From positions 1-16,185 of the forward strand of contig CAZTLE010000089.1 in the NCBI GenBank assembly GCA_964614415.1: DNA of 16,185 nucleotides, read 5' to 3'. Source of the DNA: CAZTLE01 sp964614415 (lineage in GTDB: Bacteria; Bacteroidota; Bacteroidia; Flavobacteriales; Flavobacteriaceae). Shown here piece by piece: positions 1 to 6,697 of the stretch. The position numbers were made by a program, and so were the translations under genes. The notes below the pieces were generated by a model. It was given only the letters and a program-made list of their open reading frames with translations. It made no database searches and had not been told where the DNA came from. How positions within the stretch are numbered: the stretch's first letter is position 1; the number at the start of each line of letters is the position of its first letter.

Positions 1-156
1 TAATTTATAGACATAAAATCCGATCCTATAAATCGAGTATGTCAGTACTCCAAGTTGCCAAACACCTAGATTAAAAAGGTATCTCCGGCGTCCCTTTTGA
101 CTTATCTTTTGCCAAGTATTCTCATTATGAGAAAAAAGATTTCTTATTTTATTCAT
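1..156 (-). CDS. Partial small membrane protein, N-terminal 52 residues
   Basis: An open frame begins with ATG at 156 and runs without a stop to the left edge, so its C-terminus lies outside the window. The visible part has a basic N-terminal stretch (residues about 17-26, ending in RRR) followed by a mostly hydrophobic aromatic segment at about 26-50 that could be a membrane helix. I do not recognise the family. Its ATG lies inside the stop region of the preceding small frame (ATGAATAA), which suggests translational coupling. By position it mirrors the DUF6966-like gene at 450-851: both start at the end of a short frame that follows a terminator and a REP-like repeat. I therefore infer a candidate immunity protein of a displaced toxin cassette. 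That role is inference from context only. Confidence 0.5.
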   Translation of the reverse strand, partial: MNKIRNLFSHNENTWQKISQKGRRRYLFNLGVWQLGVLTYSIYRIGFYVYKL

Positions 157-319
157 CAAACTCTAATTTGCCTGTTTGAGGGTTTCTTATCCCCTTATGC
201 CTAAGTACAGTCTCAATTGCCTTCCTTCTTCGTTCTAATCGTTCTTCTTTTGTAAAATAACGGTCAGCATATTCTTCATATTCCCCCGCTACCGCCAGCT
301 TCAACGCTGGTGGTTCCAT
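149..319 (-). CDS. Short charged frame, possible toxin C-terminal fragment
   Basis: This is a 56-codon frame from ATG at 319. The first dozen residues (MEPPALKLAVAG) are encoded by the palindromic repeat at 292-313, so the start is probably accidental; a GTG further upstream falls inside the terminator stem. The rest is strongly charged and probably helical (EERLERRRKAIE) and ends in KLEFDE. It overlaps the next gene through ATGAATAA. There is no room for a promoter between the terminator T-tract and the ATG. Two readings fit: a real tiny protein, or the C-terminal tip of a toxin whose front was lost when the repeat joined it. I favour the second because the same layout recurs at 856-945. I recognise no family. 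Confidence 0.4.
   Translation of the reverse strand: MEPPALKLAVAGEYEEYADRYFTKEERLERRRKAIETVLRHKGIRNPQTGKLEFDE
292..313. repeat. REP-like palindrome beside terminator
   Basis: Two arms, CCGCCAGC (292-299) and GCTGGTGG (306-313), pair with one wobble around a six-base loop, TTCAAC. From memory, short palindromes of this kind are dispersed in Bacteroidota genomes. It sits 17 bases downstream (minus strand) of the terminator T-tract and is read through in frame by the small frame at 149-319, giving the residues PPALKLAVAG. Confidence 0.5.
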
Positions 320-330
320 AATAAAACTAC

Positions 331-362
331 AAAAAACCACAGCTTTCAGTTGAAAGCTGTGG
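331..362 (-). terminator. Rho-independent terminator, copy 1
   Basis: On the minus strand a 12-bp perfect stem with half-site CCACAGCTTTCA and a two-base centre is followed by TTTTTT. It ends the DUF6966-like gene's transcript. The same 12-base half-site occurs at 1058-1083, also followed by a T-run, and the roughly 25 bases before both stems are similar (AACTTTA and AAAT blocks), so the two terminators are copies of one element. Confidence 0.85.
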
Positions 363-449
363 TTTGACTATTTTAAAGTTAATAACTTAATTTTTCAAGC
401 CACCAGCTAACACCTCTCGGTCGTAGATTGGCGGAAGTGGAGGGAGCCA
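363..449. repeat. Cassette boundary spacer with degenerate repeat
   Basis: This gene-free stretch lies between the DUF6966-like gene and terminator copy 1. It resembles 1084-1160: an A/T-rich block with AAAGTTA next to the hairpin, then GCTAAC 44 bases away (35 bases in the other copy). The similarity is partial, so it may be a diverged copy of the same boundary module. Confidence 0.35.
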
Positions 450-851
450 TCAAATGGGTGTTCCATCAGAATCCCAAGTGACCAGTGTTCCACCTCCTTT
501 TCTCATAATATTTCTTATCCGTTTTAGGTTTCTTGTTAACCTTTGAGACTCTTGCATAAGATCAATTAACAAAACGATACTCTTCTCAAAATCGACATTT
601 AAATCAGAATCATCAATATGGACTTCCCAAACTGCTCCGGCACCACCCCACATTTCTAGAGAGTTAAGTTCGTCTTGAAACCTGGAAAACTCTCTATGAG
701 CTAACAAAATTAATAGTCTGGAAACAATGTTCGCCTGAGCAACATTATTGTTAATTTTTAAAATCATTTCGATCTTTTCCAAGAGTTTTAAAAATCTAAA
801 CTCATTTCCTTGTATCGATTTTAATTTCTTTTTTCTTCTAAAATTAAACAT
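450..851 (-). CDS. DUF6966-like protein, probable orphan immunity protein
   Basis: This is a 133-residue soluble protein. ATG at 851 is preferred over an upstream TTG. The N-terminus is very basic (RRKKKLK), residues about 18-65 are helical, and a motif WGGAGAVWEV lies at 68-77, followed by a second helical half and a glycine-rich tail ending in DGTPI. The helix–WGGAGxVWE–helix layout is what I associate with DUF6966 proteins, often found as small genes beside polymorphic toxins; this assignment is from memory. The gene begins four bases after the stop of a short frame at 856-945 and is followed by terminator copy 1. I infer an immunity protein kept after its toxin was displaced. The molecular target cannot be read from the sequence. 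Confidence 0.65.
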   Translation of the reverse strand: MFNFRRKKKLKSIQGNEFRFLKLLEKIEMILKINNNVAQANIVSRLLILLAHREFSRFQDELNSLEMWGGAGAVWEVHIDDSDLNVDFEKSIVLLIDLMQESQRLTRNLKRIRNIMRKGGGTLVTWDSDGTPI

Positions 852-855
852 CAAA

Positions 856-945
856 TTAACGTCTAGTTTTAAATTCTTTGACTTTTGGGTTTATTACAGA
901 CCTATATCTTACATAAAACTCTAAAGGTAACCCTCCATGTACCCC
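856..945 (-). pseudogene. Candidate toxin C-terminal tip fragment
   Basis: About 29 codons between the REP-like repeat and the DUF6966-like gene read as a plausible protein end (HGGLPLEFYVRYRSV, later KEFKTRR, then TAA). The frame stays open upstream through the repeat and terminator to 1086, but those residues (LPVGRQAQDV, TCTEPAEVV) are the usual translation of the repeat and not a protein domain. The stop is four bases before the immunity gene's ATG, the spacing expected of a toxin end and its immunity gene. I infer a remnant whose catalytic part is gone. It is too short to assign a toxin class, and it could be chance coding. Confidence 0.35.
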
Positions 946-1030
946 CAGCTGGCGCCCGACTACTTCGGCAGGCTCAGTACAAGTCTGTCGGGTGACATCC
1001 TGAGCTTGTCTGCCGACTGGCAGGCGAAGC
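944..1030. repeat. REP-like palindromic repeat element
   Basis: This stretch is rich in interleaved inverted repeats: GGCAGGCTCAG and CTGAGCTTGTCTGCC, with ACAAG pairing to CTTGT, and a GCCGACTGGCAGGC end. On the minus strand it translates to GRQAQDVTRQTCTEPAEVVG, which I recognise as the typical read-through of a dispersed Bacteroidota repeat. It is clearly more G/C-rich than the flanking DNA. It lies just downstream (minus strand) of terminator copy 2, as the 292-313 palindrome does for copy 1. Confidence 0.6.
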
Positions 1031-1050
1031 AAAGGATTGTTATCCAGGAT

Positions 1051-1083
1051 AAAAAAACCACAGCTTTCAATTGAAAGCTGTGG
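1051..1083 (-). terminator. Rho-independent terminator, copy 2
   Basis: On the minus strand this is a perfect 26-base palindrome (half-site CCACAGCTTTCAA) followed by seven T. It would end the transcript of the RHS gene and its two followers. It differs from copy 1 only at the centre of the stem. Confidence 0.85.
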
Positions 1084-1195
1084 CATGATTTTATAAAGTT
1101 ACTACTTTTTATGAATTGCTAACTGCGTTAGCACGCACCAGTTACAAACTGTCGCCAGCAGGGGGATCGCGGCATATTCCAAAATTACTATCAAA
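1084..1195. repeat. Gene-free boundary with two small palindromes
   Basis: Between the 177-residue protein and terminator copy 2 lie GCTAAC-TGC-GTTAGC (1118-1132) and CAGTT-ACA-AACTG (1139-1151), then a GCCAGCAGGGGGATCGCGGC block. These resemble the conserved flank of a mobile or recombining module. I see no gene or promoter here. Confidence 0.4.
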
Positions 1196-1729
1196 TCAAT
1201 AAAACAAACTTAAAGTACAAAATATGGTTAAAATAATTCCTACTATCATAAGGATTAGAAATGAATTACTATCTCTTGAAGTGAGGGGTCTATGCACTAA
1301 TAATTTTACGTCCTCATTGGAAAGTGATTTTCCTATGGCTCTTTCTGTCAACAGAGCAGACTTATATGCTCTAATATTTTGAGCATTTATAATTTCAAAT
1401 TTTAACTCGCCTGGCTGTTCAATTTCAAAGTAAAAGTATTTAAGTACCTTCTTCCCGCCAATTAGTAACGTGGTCCGAAGGTTATAAGTAGAAACTTCCA
1501 CCTTCCTATTATTATGTAGAACCATCAGGCTTATCGGCTCAGAACTTTCTAAATAACCAATTCCTTGAAACGAAACTTTATATAATCCACCTTCATCAAC
1601 TCGCATTTCACGAGAAGGCCTAACACAATCAAACTCTCCGATAATGACATTTTTTCCGGGATTAAGCATTCTAATAAGACCAAATATTATTAGAAATACT
1701 CCAATCGGCAATAAAATACTCTCCAACAT
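1196..1729 (-). CDS. Uncharacterised protein with terminal membrane helices, candidate immunity
   Basis: This is a 177-residue protein with a hydrophobic segment at each end: residues about 4-22 (ILLPIGVFLIIFGLI) and 156-177 (FLILMIVGIILTIF). The 130 residues between are beta-rich and soluble. Positive charges follow the first helix and precede the last, so the middle is probably cytoplasmic. It starts eight bases after the stop of the 210-residue protein and is the last gene before terminator copy 2, so it is co-transcribed with the RHS gene. A small membrane protein directly downstream of a polymorphic RHS toxin is a typical place for immunity to a membrane-acting toxin. I do not recognise the family and its role is inferred from position. 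Confidence 0.6.
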   Translation of the reverse strand: MLESILLPIGVFLIIFGLIRMLNPGKNVIIGEFDCVRPSREMRVDEGGLYKVSFQGIGYLESSEPISLMVLHNNRKVEVSTYNLRTTLLIGGKKVLKYFYFEIEQPGELKFEIINAQNIRAYKSALLTERAIGKSLSNEDVKLLVHRPLTSRDSNSFLILMIVGIILTIFCTLSLFY

Positions 1730-1737
1730 GATGAACG

Positions 1738-2370
1738 TTATTTTTTGTAAATAACCGATACAAGTTCTCGACCATTCTCCGTCCTTGATCGATATACATA
1801 ACCTCCTGAATCAACAATATCGATGATTTCAACATAAATTTTCTGACCTATAAGGTATTCTAGGTCTTTGGAAGGCAATTTTTTATATATCAACTCGTAT
1901 TCAAAATCACTTATCCAATTTATTTGATATTTCAGGATTTCGCCAGTACGTAAATCTCTTTCAATCTGATTTTTCTTGCCTCTTTTAATAAGGACATCAT
2001 CATTTGGTTTGTGGTACTGAAATCTTCCTTTCCTATACTTATGACATTCTGAATAACGCATAGAATCAAGTTTTGAATATCTATACTTTTCGTTTAAAAA
2101 TCTAAAAACAAAGGAAGAGCAACTATCCCTTACTAGTTTAGCTTTATTGAAATCAAAGCTCTTGAAGTCTTCAAGAGCTTTGATCTTAGCGGCAAGATTA
2201 TCATATGTCGAGTTGTCGTAATTCACATGAGCATTCTCAATGCTCCCATCATCCATAACGCAGTAATCAATAACAACAGTCTCCATAGTATCAACATCAG
2301 AAACATAATATGTCTGACAACACAATGATAATGAAAAAAAACACAAACAGATAATTAAAGTCACTCGCAT
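1738..2370 (-). CDS. Secreted uncharacterised Bacteroidota protein
   Basis: This is a 210-residue protein with an N-terminal signal sequence (hydrophobic residues 4-17, then CCQTYYV); the cysteines make a poor lipobox, so it is probably periplasmic and not lipidated. The N-terminal half (25-85) has a GSIENAHV-type stretch. The C-terminal half (about 108-200) carries C-x6-GRFQYH, INWISDFEYELIY and a beta-rich end with IGQKIYVEII. That pattern matches small secreted Bacteroidota proteins often mislabelled "DNA topoisomerase IV", though no topoisomerase motif is present. The start lies 33 bp after the severed RHS C-terminal frame. It could be an immunity or accessory protein acting outside the inner membrane. 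The real function is unknown. Confidence 0.6.
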   Translation of the reverse strand: MRVTLIICLCFFSLSLCCQTYYVSDVDTMETVVIDYCVMDDGSIENAHVNYDNSTYDNLAAKIKALEDFKSFDFNKAKLVRDSCSSFVFRFLNEKYRYSKLDSMRYSECHKYRKGRFQYHKPNDDVLIKRGKKNQIERDLRTGEILKYQINWISDFEYELIYKKLPSKDLEYLIGQKIYVEIIDIVDSGGYVYRSRTENGRELVSVIYKK

Positions 2371-2403
2371 AAGTCTTAGAGTATATCGTCAATCACTAAA
2401 AGT

Positions 2404-2843
2404 TTATTGACCGTCTTTTCTCACTTTGTTTTCTCTAGGGAATAGAGCATTGTACAAATTAATATAATCTTGAATCGGAATCTCCGCAGAAATTCCCAAT
2501 TTTTCACCTATGCCACCTCCAAGATGTTGAATTCCAACTATATTAAAAGTTCCGGTTTCCGAATTATAATAAGCCCCAGCAGTTATACCAATATGCGCTG
2601 AACCTATAGAACCGCCGGTTATTTGCTTAACGTTTATTCCTAATATATTGGCACCATTGCTCCATTCACCTTCTAGGCCGTATGCCCCAGCATTTGCATC
2701 AAAAAGTAGTCCATATTTTCCACCTTCCCCTGTGAAAATACCTTTGTCTAAATTTGCATCTGCACTTAATGCACTTCCTCTTCCTCCCAATGTCCATCCT
2801 AGTGCCTTTGGGAGGAAGAGGAAGTGCATTAAGTGCAGATGCA
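2404..2843 (-). pseudogene. Severed C-terminal domain of the RHS protein
   Basis: This open frame continues the RHS protein but is one base out of register with it. Its N-terminal residues repeat the sequence of the main frame (KALGWTLGGRGSA) and then continue with LSADANLDKGIFTGEGG. The rest is a glycine-rich beta-type domain (GGSIGSAHIGITAGAYY, QHLGGGIGEKLGISAEI) ending in KVRKDGQ. It has no start of its own beyond a GTG inside the duplication and no promoter, so I take it as the lost toxin end. With the 70-bp duplication removed, the full protein from ATG 6685 to the stop at 2404 is 1,403 residues. The domain shows no nuclease or other catalytic motif I know; a membrane-active role is possible but speculative. 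Confidence 0.7.
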
Positions 2844-5800
2844 CTTCCTCTTCCTCCCAATGTCCATCCTAGTGCCTTTGGTCCAATTCTCATATCGGCT
2901 TCTCCAGAAATTAGTCCTCCGTCAAACCCAGCAGAAGCTGTTCCATCGCCGTATACTCCACTTGGCACGTATCCCGTACCCGTATCGTCATAAAAACTTG
3001 ATCCCAAGAATCTGCCAGTGGCATTAAGTTCAAAAATTCCACCTTCAGGCTTCACACTTATAGAACCTTGAGCAACATGCTTTTCATTCCCCTGAGCATA
3101 ATTCGTGCTGTGTTGTGTTACAATTCCCCTACCATGATTCGTCGTTATAACCCCATTACTTTGACCGGAGAGTCTCGTGCTTACGTTACCAGATTGGTTA
3201 CCAACAGGTAAAGGAATATGACTAGTTGGATTACTACCAACCTCGGTGTTTATAACATCCACCCCAAAAAGCTCGTGACCTTCTAAGCCTTCAAGTTCAA
3301 TTTTCCAAATTGGATTATTGTGTGCGAACTGATAAGTTGAGATAGACACATAATCAGCCGACACCGGATCAACTCCAAAGAACCTACCTAAATCTGACAT
3401 GTAGTTTCTATGACGGAATGTAAGCCAATTTAAATCAAGATCATCTATCCGTTCTTGTCCAAGATAACTCCACTGCTGTGCTAGATCATTTCCACCTTGC
3501 TGATTGAAATTATACCCCCATTGTTTCAGTCCGAAAGGAAAATAATTGGATTCTTCCACGATCTCACTTTCGGCAATGGAGCCATTAAGATCGGCATCAC
3601 TATAGGACAAACGAATGTTACCTAAATGATCCTTGTGCTGGAAGACGTACTCGAAATTAGAGTAGGTCGTTTGGCCGTTCTTATGCCCTTTGGTTTGCTG
3701 GGTGGTGTTAGCCACCATAAACACATATCCCTCCGGGTGGTTAAAGAACTCCAGGGTCCCATCCAGATATAAGTAGTTACCGGCATACTCGACCGTTGCT
3801 GTCACAGAACTTCCCTCGGTGACCACTTTTTCAAGCTTTGCCCCCGAGGCATCATAAAGGTACTCAATCTTGTCATTGGGACCAAACTCAACGCGCTCGG
3901 GTAGGTTTAAATGATTGTATATAATGTTGGTGATGCCTTTGTTATTGTCCACGGTCATATTTCCGTTGTGATCGTAGACATAATCACCATAGGCTGTGTT
4001 CCCATCATTAAATCCTTTATCCTTGCAGCTACAGGTACTGTTGTCATTTACATTCACAAGTTTATTACTGTCTGCTATGTAGTCATAGGTAAGCACATCC
4101 CACCAGGTATTGGCCAGCCCTCCACTACGGTTTAAGTTCTTAATATTTCCATTGCGATCGTAGCCCACGTTCCAGAGTGAAAAGTCATCCGGTGTTTCCA
4201 GATTATTCCCTTTGCGGTGGTAGGCAATATTGATGCGGTTCATATCGTCATACCCATAGGCATAACCGCGCTTGTTCTTATCCGTATTGCGCGTTCGCCA
4301 AAGCGTCTGCGCAATATTGCCATTGTACAAAGGGTCCGCTTGAGGAACGGCTGCCGCCGCGTCTTCTTCTATACTGGTATAATTGATCTTAAAGGCGAAC
4401 AGGTCCATTTCGGCATCCTCCCCCGTAAAGTCATTTTCCACATCATTGATGTTGGTGAGCCAGCCTCGTACGTTGTAAGCGTAATCCACGTATTGAAGTA
4501 CGCTGTCCACGGCTCCGTAAAGTACAAAGTCTTCGGCTCCGGCATTCTGGTCAAACAAACCGATCTTTCCAACCATCGCATCACTACCAATGGCGGCCGA
4601 TCCCAAAGAACCACTACCATTTTTCTTAAAGTAAACCTGGGTTCCGATACGCTCCACCGATAGTACGTCCTGAATATTGGCCGTTGTGACCGGGCTGCTT
4701 TGAAGTACTCCGCCGATAATAAGAGTTACATCAAATCCTCCGAAGCCGTTATCGGTAAGTTCCATCCCATGGTCATAAACCTCCCAGGCACTGGAACCCC
4801 CGGTGGCTGTTTCCATACCGAAGCGCATTTTTCCGATTTGGGATACCTTGATTTGCACACCTCCCTGGCCCACAACTTCTCCCTTAGTCTTAGCCCCGGC
4901 ATCCCAAAGGTTAGTATTACTTTCCTTTGTGATCATTCCCTGGGCTGTGACATTGGCATTGGTAATATCGGTATACCCATCCAGGAAAGTTTGTCCTCCC
5001 ACGTGCTTTTTGACCAGTTGACCTAACTCATCGTATACGTTCTCGGCAATAAGCTGGACAGGTTCGCTGTCAATCTTTTGTTCATGCGTTAAAAGTCGCC
5101 CCGCATGGTCGTAGGTAAAATAATCCAGGGTGACAATGTTTGCAGCTCCTCCCCGCACGTGGGTTGTCATGGTCTCCGTGGGTTTCCCGGTGAAGTCCAA
5201 CAGGCTTTGCACTTCATCTGCGGTATTGAGGTATTCATTACGACTCGCGCTGTAAATAGTACGTCCCAAATTGTCGTATCCGGTAATGGAGACAATCCAA
5301 TCGTCAACGGTAAGGTCCAGGACACGCACAAAGCTGACGGTAGGCATACCGTGTACATCGTCACTCCGGGTTACCCCATAGACGGTGGCAGGTAATGAAA
5401 GTGGTGTGAAATCCACGGCATAATCATCATAGTAATTAATGGTAAGCACATCCAGCAGGCTGGCTGTACTGGGATAGGAGCTATGCGTATAATAGACGCT
5501 GGAGCCACTAATAGTATTGGCCGTTTGAGTACGTGTTTCCCACATGGGCGTTGAGCCTGTGGCCGTACTTTGAGCCGTTTGCCTGGTTGCACTACTATTA
5601 TAAACTCCCGTATAGGCCACCCTGCCCAGAGCATCGTACTTGGTAAAAAGCCATTTTCCCTGGAGTCGCTGCTCGGCATCCTGGGTGAGGATGGGGCGGT
5701 CCAGATCATCATAGACGATATACTCCCAACCCTTCCCGGGCAGTTTCTTTTCAATCAGCCGGTTGCGATAGTCGTACTTGTACTGATAACTTAGTCCGTC

Positions 5801-6685
5801 CAAAAGAGCCGGCGTATTTGCAGCCAGTGCCCCGTTATCAATAATATTTGCAGAGGCCTCCGGAGAAAGCACGAAGGTAAGGTTGCCAAAATCGTCATAC
5901 ACATAATACGTGTTTACCTGCTGAACACTTCCCCCAATGCTATTAAAAATACGCTTTAGTACTACCTGCCCTCGTTTATTGGTATACTCATGAACGGTTC
6001 GGGCGTCTCCGTCACCAGGCTGCCAGTTCTCATCTTTGGTAACTGTTTTAAACAGGCTGCCCTCGGGATGGAAGCTTTGAAGTGCCAAATCGGGCTGATC
6101 CGTAATGCCTCCTATGAAGTTAACCTTAAACCGTAGTACTTCGTTACTGTAGTTAGTATGGTATTCATATTTAATGGTATGATCTGTATCCAGGGTGTCA
6201 TTGACCGCCCATGGGTTTCCAGGAGCTCCCTGTTCCAGAACTCGTTGTTCGGGAGAAAGATCCAGTCGTGTCTGGCTATATGGATTTAAGGTACTCTCGT
6301 ACTTGGGTGTGTTATAGAACGTGTGAATATCACCGCGCAATGTCCCTGGTTCTATAAAAGCGGTTCCGGCACCCGCGGCACTTGCCCAGGGTAGGTACTC
6401 TTTGGTCTGCAATCCAAGGGCATTGTATTCCATATGGGTTACAATGTTTTCCCGGTCACCTCCACCTTGTTTGTTGACCGCCTGTTTGGGACGTCCTATT
6501 CCATCGAAATAGGTGAGGGATTCCAGTTTATCATCATCGGACAACGGAACATTTTGAAGATCCGTAGTGCCGTTTTGGGTCGCCACCTGGTAGGTGGTCG
6601 TTTTGACATAATTCTCGGTCGGCGTCTGTGCACTAACAACCAAAGGGAATATCAGCCCTATTAGCATTACTATATATGTTTTCAT
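2699..6685 (-). CDS. DUF6443-type RHS repeat protein, C-terminus frameshifted
   Basis: This is a secreted RHS/YD-repeat protein, 1,328 residues as it now reads. ATG at 6685 is preferred over TTG at 6694 because it opens a good signal peptide (MKTYIVMLIGLIFPLVVSAQ). The order is a DUF6443-like N-terminal region (about 20-300, with YFDGIGRP), YD repeats, an inserted beta-rich domain (about 590-720), more YD repeats (YDHNGNM), then the RHS-associated core at about 1015-1135 (DHLGNIRLSY, GRFFGVDPVSADYVS, NNPIWKIELEGLEG). After the core comes a variable glycine-rich tail, as in polymorphic toxins. At about residue 1282 a 70-bp duplication shifts the frame; translation then runs into about 47 unrelated residues (basic, Cys-rich, KRKCIKCRCKF) and stops. 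It lies 12 bp after the upstream RHS gene, so the two are co-transcribed. By family analogy the YD shell encloses the toxin. Confidence 0.9.
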   Translation of the reverse strand: MKTYIVMLIGLIFPLVVSAQTPTENYVKTTTYQVATQNGTTDLQNVPLSDDDKLESLTYFDGIGRPKQAVNKQGGGDRENIVTHMEYNALGLQTKEYLPWASAAGAGTAFIEPGTLRGDIHTFYNTPKYESTLNPYSQTRLDLSPEQRVLEQGAPGNPWAVNDTLDTDHTIKYEYHTNYSNEVLRFKVNFIGGITDQPDLALQSFHPEGSLFKTVTKDENWQPGDGDARTVHEYTNKRGQVVLKRIFNSIGGSVQQVNTYYVYDDFGNLTFVLSPEASANIIDNGALAANTPALLDGLSYQYKYDYRNRLIEKKLPGKGWEYIVYDDLDRPILTQDAEQRLQGKWLFTKYDALGRVAYTGVYNSSATRQTAQSTATGSTPMWETRTQTANTISGSSVYYTHSSYPSTASLLDVLTINYYDDYAVDFTPLSLPATVYGVTRSDDVHGMPTVSFVRVLDLTVDDWIVSITGYDNLGRTIYSASRNEYLNTADEVQSLLDFTGKPTETMTTHVRGGAANIVTLDYFTYDHAGRLLTHEQKIDSEPVQLIAENVYDELGQLVKKHVGGQTFLDGYTDITNANVTAQGMITKESNTNLWDAGAKTKGEVVGQGGVQIKVSQIGKMRFGMETATGGSSAWEVYDHGMELTDNGFGGFDVTLIIGGVLQSSPVTTANIQDVLSVERIGTQVYFKKNGSGSLGSAAIGSDAMVGKIGLFDQNAGAEDFVLYGAVDSVLQYVDYAYNVRGWLTNINDVENDFTGEDAEMDLFAFKINYTSIEEDAAAAVPQADPLYNGNIAQTLWRTRNTDKNKRGYAYGYDDMNRINIAYHRKGNNLETPDDFSLWNVGYDRNGNIKNLNRSGGLANTWWDVLTYDYIADSNKLVNVNDNSTCSCKDKGFNDGNTAYGDYVYDHNGNMTVDNNKGITNIIYNHLNLPERVEFGPNDKIEYLYDASGAKLEKVVTEGSSVTATVEYAGNYLYLDGTLEFFNHPEGYVFMVANTTQQTKGHKNGQTTYSNFEYVFQHKDHLGNIRLSYSDADLNGSIAESEIVEESNYFPFGLKQWGYNFNQQGGNDLAQQWSYLGQERIDDLDLNWLTFRHRNYMSDLGRFFGVDPVSADYVSISTYQFAHNNPIWKIELEGLEGHELFGVDVINTEVGSNPTSHIPLPVGNQSGNVSTRLSGQSNGVITTNHGRGIVTQHSTNYAQGNEKHVAQGSISVKPEGGIFELNATGRFLGSSFYDDTGTGYVPSGVYGDGTASAGFDGGLISGEADMRIGPKALGWTLGGRGSASALNALPLPPKGTRMDIGRKRKCIKCRCKFRQRYFHRGRWKIWTTF
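2755..2881. repeat. 70-bp inverted-plus-direct duplication causing frameshift
   Basis: Bases 2755-2790 and 2808-2843 are a perfect 36-base inverted repeat with a 17-base spacer. Bases 2769-2811 and 2839-2881 are a perfect 43-base direct repeat with a 70-base period. Seventy is not a multiple of three, and the duplication falls exactly where the RHS reading frame switches. Removing one period gives a single continuous frame. The pattern (copy, switch to the other strand at a TTGG match, switch back at an ATGCA match) is that of template switching at a quasi-palindrome, or a fold-back artefact. Confidence 0.95.
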
Positions 6686-6697
6686 TTGATTCAAATT

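Noticed and set aside
856..1086. 76-residue gene from ATG at 1086
   Set aside because: Its first half is a translation of the terminator and the REP-like repeat. Only the last 29 codons are plausible.
2699..2838. Unrelated Cys/Arg-rich tail as an alternative toxin tip
   Set aside because: The residues (KRKCIKCRC and onward) come from reading the same DNA in the wrong frame after the duplication, so they are a frameshift product.
2404..2844. Independent 146-residue gene
   Set aside because: Its only start is a GTG inside the duplicated segment, and the first residues are a copy of the RHS frame. It is the severed RHS end.
2755..2881. CRISPR or tandem repeat array
   Set aside because: There are only two direct copies, and the spacer is an inverted copy of the flank; no array structure.
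2755..2881. Programmed ribosomal frameshift site
   Set aside because: There is no slippery heptamer at the switch point; the shift is fully explained by the 70-bp insert.
2648..3027. Plus-strand frames over the duplication
   Set aside because: They are antisense to the RHS gene, have low-complexity content from the inverted repeat and no gene context.
3911..5794. Several plus-strand frames of 70-150 codons
   Set aside because: They are shadows of the strongly coding minus-strand RHS gene; compositions are unlike real proteins.
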